Assembly (NCBI RefSeq): GCF_020217005.1
Contig: NZ_JAIWOI010000357.1
Location: 1-19,116 of the forward strand
Length of the DNA: 19,116 nt
From: Rheinheimera sp.
Lineage (GTDB): Bacteria; Pseudomonadota; Gammaproteobacteria; Enterobacterales; Alteromonadaceae
Reading direction: 5' to 3'
The notes beneath the pieces were generated by a model, which was not told where the DNA came from, did no database searches, and saw only the letters and a program-made list of their open reading frames with translations. Both the position numbers and the translations under genes were made by a program. The stretch's first letter is position 1; the number at the start of each line of letters is the position of its first letter. Below are positions 15,390-19,116 of this stretch, piece by piece.

Positions 15390-16001
15390 GTGACACGCGC
15401 CCAACAAAAAGAAAAAACCCGACGCGCCATTATAGATGCAGCTTTTCAGCAGCTTAGCGCTGATAAAGGCTACTCAAGTTTAAGTTTGCGTGAAGTGGCC
15501 CGTGAAGCAGGTATAGCACCAACGTCCTTTTATCGCCATTTTGCGGATATGGATGAATTAGGTTTAACTCTGGTTGACGAGGCGGGTTTAATGCTTCGTC
15601 AGTTATTGCGTCAGGCGCGGCACCGTATTGAAGCCAATGGCAGTGTAATCCGTACTTCTATTGAAACCTTTATGGAGTTCGTTACCGGTCACAGTAACGT
15701 ATTTCGCTTGTTACTGCGTGAGCGTTCCGGTACTTCTGCAGCTTTTCGTAGCGCTGTAGCAAGGGAGATCTATCATTTTGGAGCTGAGTTGGCGGATTAT
15801 CTGCGTAAAGAAACCGACTGTCCGGCTGAACGTGCCCAAATGCAGGCAGAGGCTATGGTAATACTGGTCTTTCATGCCGGAGCCGATGCGTTGGATGCCA
15901 CCGCAGAGCAGCGTAAACAAATCACCCAGCGCACTATTATGCAGTTGCGCTGGATGGCTCATGGTGCTGCCAGTTATGGTAGAAAGCCCCAGCAATCTTA
16001 A
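15390..16001 (+). CDS. fabR: TetR-family repressor FabR
   Basis: FabR senses the balance of unsaturated and saturated acyl thioesters and represses unsaturated fatty acid genes (fabA, fabB in E. coli; desaturases elsewhere). The 203-residue protein starts [20 protein letters not shown]; the TetR helix-turn-helix is at about 31-51 ([20 protein letters not shown], nearly identical to E. coli). The [14 protein letters not shown] segment and VAREI-HF-AELADYL follow. The start is GTG at 15390 behind a strong AAGGAG at six-base spacing. It is shorter than E. coli FabR at the C-terminus. It is divergent from the desaturase gene and its stop lies two bases from that of trmA. The near-identity of the recognition helix supports the assignment of the palindrome upstream. 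Confidence 0.95.
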   Translation: MTRAQQKEKTRRAIIDAAFQQLSADKGYSSLSLREVAREAGIAPTSFYRHFADMDELGLTLVDEAGLMLRQLLRQARHRIEANGSVIRTSIETFMEFVTGHSNVFRLLLRERSGTSAAFRSAVAREIYHFGAELADYLRKETDCPAERAQMQAEAMVILVFHAGADALDATAEQRKQITQRTIMQLRWMAHGAASYGRKPQQS

Positions 16002-16003
16002 CC

Positions 16004-17098
16004 TTAGGCAGTCAGCTTACGTAACCAAACACCAGATTCAATATGGTGGGTGTAAGGGAACTGATCAAACAAAGCAAAAGCTTTTATGTCGTGAGTTTTA
16101 CTCAACTGCTGTAAGTTCTGCTCCAATGTCACGGGATTGCAGGAGATATAAATAATATCGTTAAACTGGCTGACAAAAGCTTCAGTCGCTGGGTCTAAAC
16201 CAGCTCTGGGTGGGTCAACCAGAATAGTATCCAGCTGCAACTCTGATAAATCTAATGTCTTTAATTGTTTGCCTGTGGCCATGGCCGCGCTGACATCCTC
16301 AGCCGACATTTGCAGCACCTGCAAATTGGTCACCTGATTCATTTCAATATTCAGCTGTGCGGATTTGATTGAACTGCGGGCTATCTCTGTAGCGACCACC
16401 TGACGGAAATAAGGCGTCAGGGCCAGTGAGAAATTGCCGTTGCCACAATAGAGTTCCAGTAAGTCGCCTTTGAGCTGGCTTGCTATATCACAAGCCCACT
16501 CCAGCATCTGCTGATTGACCTTAGCATTTGGCTGGGTAAAGCTGTTTTCAATTTGCTGGTAACTTAAAGTGCGACCTTTGACAGTCAGCTTTTCAATAAT
16601 ATGGTCGCGATGCACTAATACTTTTTGTTTGCGCGAACGGCCAATAAAGTCCAGTGGCCATTGCTCTGCTAAATCAGCTTTTAATAATGCGGCTTGTTCA
16701 GCCCAGTCGTCACTCAGCGGTTTCTTATAAATAAGAGAAACCAACAGTTCGCCACTTAAGCCGCTCAGGTAATCAATCTGATACAATTTGTTACGCAGCG
16801 CCGGACGCTTTTTCAACTCTTCCAGCAGTACAGGCATAAAATCGGTTATTTGTTTGCAGGCGACAGGGAAGTAATCAATGCGCTGCTTTTGTTTGGTTTC
16901 CGAGTCAAACATAATGTGGAACAAATCGTCCCCTTCATGCCAGACCCGAAATTCAGCACGTTGACGGTAGTGGCTGGGTTCGGAGCGGAATAACTCTAAC
17001 TCTGGCAAGGTGTAGGATGCAAACAGCTGCTTTATACCAGCGCGCTTTTCTGCCAGTTGAGTTTCATATAAATCCGGAAATACTTGCCCTAAAGCCAT
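16004..17098 (-). CDS. trmA: tRNA (uridine(54)-C5)-methyltransferase TrmA
   Basis: TrmA uses S-adenosylmethionine to make ribothymidine at position 54 of the T-loop in nearly all tRNAs. The 364 residues (E. coli has 366) carry QQIENSFTQPN at 181-191, the SAM-binding LLELYCGNGNFSLAL at 213-227, VDPPRAG at 294-300 and YISCNPVTL at 317-325 with the nucleophile Cys320. HHIESG follows, where Glu354 is the likely base. TrmA lacks the iron-sulfur cysteines of RlmD/RlmC, which separates it from those paralogues. The gene converges on fabR with a two-base gap and is divergent from murI. In E. coli btuB lies between trmA and murI; here it is absent. Confidence 0.96.
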   Translation of the reverse strand: MALGQVFPDLYETQLAEKRAGIKQLFASYTLPELELFRSEPSHYRQRAEFRVWHEGDDLFHIMFDSETKQKQRIDYFPVACKQITDFMPVLLEELKKRPALRNKLYQIDYLSGLSGELLVSLIYKKPLSDDWAEQAALLKADLAEQWPLDFIGRSRKQKVLVHRDHIIEKLTVKGRTLSYQQIENSFTQPNAKVNQQMLEWACDIASQLKGDLLELYCGNGNFSLALTPYFRQVVATEIARSSIKSAQLNIEMNQVTNLQVLQMSAEDVSAAMATGKQLKTLDLSELQLDTILVDPPRAGLDPATEAFVSQFNDIIYISCNPVTLEQNLQQLSKTHDIKAFALFDQFPYTHHIESGVWLRKLTA

Positions 17099-17138
17099 TG
17101 CCTGTCACCTGTTGTCGAAAAAGCGGCCTATTCTAAGG

Positions 17139-17224
17139 GCTTTTGCCTGAATGTCTATCGGCAAAAGCAGACTGCAGATAAAAGTAGCAGAGCAACTGCC
17201 TTCGTAGGCGAATGTCTGGCAAAA
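17139..17224. repeat. Inverted and direct repeats between trmA and murI
   Basis: GCTTTTGCC (17139-17147) pairs perfectly with GGCAAAAGC (17160-17168). Part of it recurs: GAATGTCT-ATC-GGCAAAA at 17149-17166 and GAATGTCT-GGCAAAA at 17210-17224. No T-tract follows, so it is not a usual terminator. It may be a regulatory site in this divergent promoter region or the trace of a small duplication. Confidence 0.45.
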
Positions 17225-17269
17225 TAGCACCATAGTTTTTAAGCAGACACTTTTATAGAAGACAGCGGT

Positions 17270-18058
17270 ATGCGCATAGGTTTTATTGACAGTGGGGTGG
17301 GTGGTCTTTCTATATTAGAGGCTGTGCGTGCTGTAGTGCCGGCTGATTACTTCTATATGATGGATAACAGGTACCTGCCTTATGGCACAAAGTCTGAATT
17401 ATTTATCCGCCAGCGCCTTAAGCAACTAACGGAACATCTGCTGACTCATCAGGTGGATCTGATTGTTATTGCCTGTAACACCGCAACAACTCAAGCGGTA
17501 GATTGGTTGCGCCAGCAGTTTGAATTACCTTTTGTTGGTGTAGTGCCCGCTATTAAACCTGCTGCTCTCTATTGTGCGGGTGAAAAAATGGCATTACTCG
17601 CTACTCCGGCCACGGTCAAAGGCCACTATATAAGGAAGCTGGTCGCTGATTATGCCGGAGAAAGTCAGGTGCAATTGCTTGGTAGCAGTGAACTGGTAAT
17701 GTTGGCAGAACAAAAAGTCTGGGAAGGTGCTGATGTAAAAGCTGAAGTGGCTCAGGTCATTAAAGATGGTGGTTTAAATGAGTTTGCGCCTAAAGCCATT
17801 ATTCTGGGCTGCACCCATTTTCCTTTTTTAACCGATGAGATCCGTGCTGCGTTTATAGATGCGCCAAAGTTGTTTGATACAGCCGATGCGATAGCCAGAA
17901 GAGTGCAACATTTAGCTGCGGCGATCACACCTCTATATAAAGAGAAGAGTCAGGATTGTTTTATTGCAACAGAAGAACTGACAGAGCAGCAAAAACGCAG
18001 AGTAACAGAGATGGGATTTGGCCAGCAGAACTGCTGGCCAGATTTATTCCAGGACTAA
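17270..18058 (+). CDS. murI: Glutamate racemase MurI
   Basis: MurI converts L-glutamate to D-glutamate for peptidoglycan precursors, without a cofactor. The 262-residue protein shows GFIDSGVGGLSI at 4-15 (Asp7, Ser8), DNRYLPYGTKS at 32-42, ACNTATTQ at 68-75 with catalytic Cys69, and GCTHFPFL at 180-187 with the second catalytic Cys181 and His183. It lacks the N-terminal extension of E. coli MurI, which begins about 20 residues earlier and serves allosteric control by UDP-MurNAc-Ala. The gene stands just before an rRNA operon, as in E. coli, but a minus-strand RRM gene now lies between. Confidence 0.95.
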   Translation: MRIGFIDSGVGGLSILEAVRAVVPADYFYMMDNRYLPYGTKSELFIRQRLKQLTEHLLTHQVDLIVIACNTATTQAVDWLRQQFELPFVGVVPAIKPAALYCAGEKMALLATPATVKGHYIRKLVADYAGESQVQLLGSSELVMLAEQKVWEGADVKAEVAQVIKDGGLNEFAPKAIILGCTHFPFLTDEIRAAFIDAPKLFDTADAIARRVQHLAAAITPLYKEKSQDCFIATEELTEQQKRRVTEMGFGQQNCWPDLFQD

Positions 18059-18059
18059 C

Positions 18060-18551
18060 TTATTCGTCGTTATCGTCACCGTCCTGACGCTCTTTGGCTT
18101 CACGCACTTTTAAAGTACGCTCCTGGAACGCAAAGTCGTTTAACTTCTGGATCATCTTGTTGGCATCTTTGGCTGCCACTTCAACAAAACCAAATCCACG
18201 GCGACGACCAGTCTGGCGATCTTTCATCAAACGTACGTTGACGACAACACCAAACTTTTGGAACAACTCACGTACAGCGTCTTCATTGGCACGGTAAGGT
18301 AAGTTACCTACATATAAAGTAGCAGTTTCACCCTCGTAGTTTGTTTTCGCTGCTGCAGGAGAACCTGTGCTGTTAATAGAGGCACCCTTGACTTCAACCA
18401 GAACAGGCACCAATACACCACCCAGCACTACGCCTATGGTCACTAATACAGAAGCACTTAAAGCAAGATCAGGGATTAACAATAAAACCAGATAAACGAT
18501 GATGGCTAACGCCAGAGTAAAAGGTAAGGATCGTTGTAAATTAGCTAACAT
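18060..18551 (-). CDS. Membrane-anchored RRM RNA-binding protein
   Basis: This 163-residue protein joins two transmembrane helices (about residues 10-27 and 30-53) to a cytoplasmic RNA recognition motif at 77-152, linked by a short Gly/Ser/Ala spacer. The RRM has RNP2 LYVGNL at 79-84 and RNP1 RGFGFVEV at 118-125, with the aromatic residues (Tyr80, Phe120, Phe122) that stack on RNA bases. The C-terminus is acidic (DGDDNDE). With both helices in a hairpin, N- and C-termini face the cytoplasm, so the RRM would be held at the inner membrane. Bacterial RRM proteins are usually soluble. Its RNA target is unknown. It converges on murI with one base between stop codons and diverges from the rRNA promoters. 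Confidence 0.9.
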   Translation of the reverse strand: MLANLQRSLPFTLALAIIVYLVLLLIPDLALSASVLVTIGVVLGGVLVPVLVEVKGASINSTGSPAAAKTNYEGETATLYVGNLPYRANEDAVRELFQKFGVVVNVRLMKDRQTGRRRGFGFVEVAAKDANKMIQKLNDFAFQERTLKVREAKERQDGDDNDE

Positions 18552-18573
18552 AAAGATTTCCTAAGTAATAAAG

Positions 18574-18620
18574 ATGAAAGAGTCAGAGTAAATACATATA
18601 AATACTTAAAGCTCTTTCAT
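18574..18620. repeat. Inverted repeat enclosing two direct repeats upstream of the RRM gene
   Basis: ATGAAAGAG (18574-18582) is the exact complement of CTCTTTCAT (18612-18620). Between them TAAATAC occurs at 18589-18595 and 18599-18605, ten bases apart. The region lies 23-69 bases upstream of the RRM start, where its promoter and operator should be. No known regulator motif is recognised. Confidence 0.5.
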
Positions 18621-18752
18621 ATTAGCGACTAGATCTTAAGCAGCCAACTATTAAATGCATGGTTACTGATATTGTTTTTGGAGCTATTTTGCCCATATTG
18701 GCGGTTTAAGCAGCAAACGATCGCCAAAGCCTCAAAAAACTAAGATTTGGTG

Positions 18753-18780
18753 TTGCACGCCGCCAAAAACTCCCTATAAT
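18753..18780 (+). promoter_or_regulatory. rRNA promoter P1
   Basis: -35 TTGCAC (18753-18758), 16-base spacer, -10 TATAAT (18775-18780), then the GC-rich discriminator GCGCGCC. A 16-base spacer and GC-rich discriminator are typical of stringently controlled rRNA promoters. Start near 18787. Confidence 0.85.
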
Positions 18781-18860
18781 GCGCGCCATGCCGACGGGGC
18801 TCTGGATAAGCAGCTCTGCGGTGATTTTGAACTGAAGTGAAAAATGATGCAAAACATCGC

Positions 18861-18888
18861 TTGACACACAGTTGAAAATCACTAAAAT
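18861..18888 (+). promoter_or_regulatory. rRNA promoter P2
   Basis: -35 TTGACA (18861-18866), 16-base spacer, -10 TAAAAT (18883-18888), discriminator GGCCGCC. Start near 18895. The sequence before it (AAAACATCGCTTGACACA) is repeated in modified form before P3. Confidence 0.85.
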
Positions 18889-18908
18889 GGCCGCCTCGCA
18901 ACGCGGTG

Positions 18909-18922
18909 GAGCCGAAAGGCTC
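18909..18922 (+). other. GNRA-capped hairpin in the rRNA leader
   Basis: GAGCC-GAAA-GGCTC forms a five-pair stem with a GAAA tetraloop between P2 and P3, so it is present only in transcripts from P1 and P2. No T-tract follows. Confidence 0.5.
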
Positions 18923-18981
18923 AAAAGTGAAGCGAAGCACGTTGAGTAGATGAGTTTGATAAATAATTTCAAAACGCTGGC

Positions 18982-19009
18982 TTGACACAAATTCTGGGAA
19001 GTGTAAGAT
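18982..19009 (+). promoter_or_regulatory. rRNA promoter P3
   Basis: -35 TTGACA (18982-18987), 16-base spacer, -10 TAAGAT (19004-19009), discriminator ACGCCTCCC. Start near 19016, about 32 bases before boxA. Confidence 0.82.
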
Positions 19010-19047
19010 ACGCCTCCCGCTGAGCAAGGTAATAACCGGTTCAGCAC

Positions 19048-19060
19048 TGCTCTTTAACAA
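19048..19060 (+). promoter_or_regulatory. boxA antitermination element of the rRNA leader
   Basis: TGCTCTTTAACAA is the boxA sequence bound by NusB/NusE (S10) to form the rRNA antitermination complex. The following CTGTGTGGGCACTCACGG matches the E. coli leader that precedes 16S rRNA, which fixes the identity of this region as the start of a ribosomal RNA operon. Confidence 0.93.
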
Positions 19061-19116
19061 TAAGCAATCAATCATCTGTGTGGGCACTCACGGTTTAGAT
19101 TCTGCAGCGAGCAATC

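Larger units (their letters stand above)
18552..19116. other. rrn: 565-base rRNA operon promoter and leader region, no protein gene
   Basis: This stretch holds the short leader of the RRM gene at its left, then three tandem rRNA-type promoters and the leader up to the window end. It does not contain protein genes; long minus-strand frames here overlap the promoters and are considered chance. The 16S gene starts beyond the right edge. Confidence 0.85.

Noticed and set aside
17099..17269. Possible cobalamin riboswitch in the trmA-murI gap, by analogy with E. coli btuB
   Set aside because: No btuB gene, no B12-box-like sequence and too little space for the structure.
18706..19087. Two long minus-strand open frames across the rRNA promoter region
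   Set aside because: They cover all three promoters, the GNRA hairpin and boxA, and show no family resemblance.

Overview
The window is a stretch of housekeeping chromosome from a gammaproteobacterium. The protein sequences and gene order point to the Alteromonadales/Chromatiales side, for example a Rheinheimera- or Alishewanella-like organism; that placement is inferred from memory of such proteins, not from a search. Three gene blocks known from Escherichia coli lie side by side: the yheU-yheT-yheS-yheV-slyX-fkpA neighbourhood, rsd-nudC-hemE, and sthA-fabR-trmA-murI leading into a ribosomal RNA operon. No phage, insertion sequence, CRISPR array or defence system was seen, and most genes can be named with confidence.

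Layout. Positions 1-1070 hold the 3' end of nudE overlapping cysQ. Positions 1073-7115 hold yheU and yheT (minus strand), then a two-gene insertion (plus strand) of a Tat-signal small subunit and a GMC flavoprotein. These are followed on the minus strand by a 42-residue membrane peptide under an FNR-like site, a TIGR02444-type protein, and the ABC-F ATPase gene yheS. Positions 7345-9610 hold yheV, slyX, a WD40-repeat lipoprotein and a lipoprotein FkpA. Positions 9671-12551 hold rsd, nudC and hemE, with a 350-base gap before hemE that carries a tandem hairpin-rich repeat. Positions 12606-16001 hold sthA, a delta-9 fatty acid desaturase and its likely repressor gene fabR. Positions 16004-18551 hold trmA, murI and a membrane-anchored RRM protein. 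Positions 18552-19116 hold three tandem rRNA promoters and the boxA antitermination leader; the 16S gene itself lies beyond the window.

How the genes work together. The clearest regulatory logic is at the divergent desaturase/fabR promoter: a near-perfect 18-bp palindrome of the FabR type sits on the predicted transcription start of the desaturase gene, so FabR probably controls membrane fluidity through aerobic desaturation. Glutamate racemase, tRNA U54 methylation and an inner-membrane RNA-binding protein crowd against the rRNA operon. Several convergent gene pairs meet with 0-2 bases between stop codons, leaving no room for separate terminators.

The least understood parts are the FNR-box small protein, the GMC/Tat pair, the membrane-tethered RRM protein, the WD40 lipoprotein translationally coupled to slyX, and the tandem repeat between nudC and hemE.
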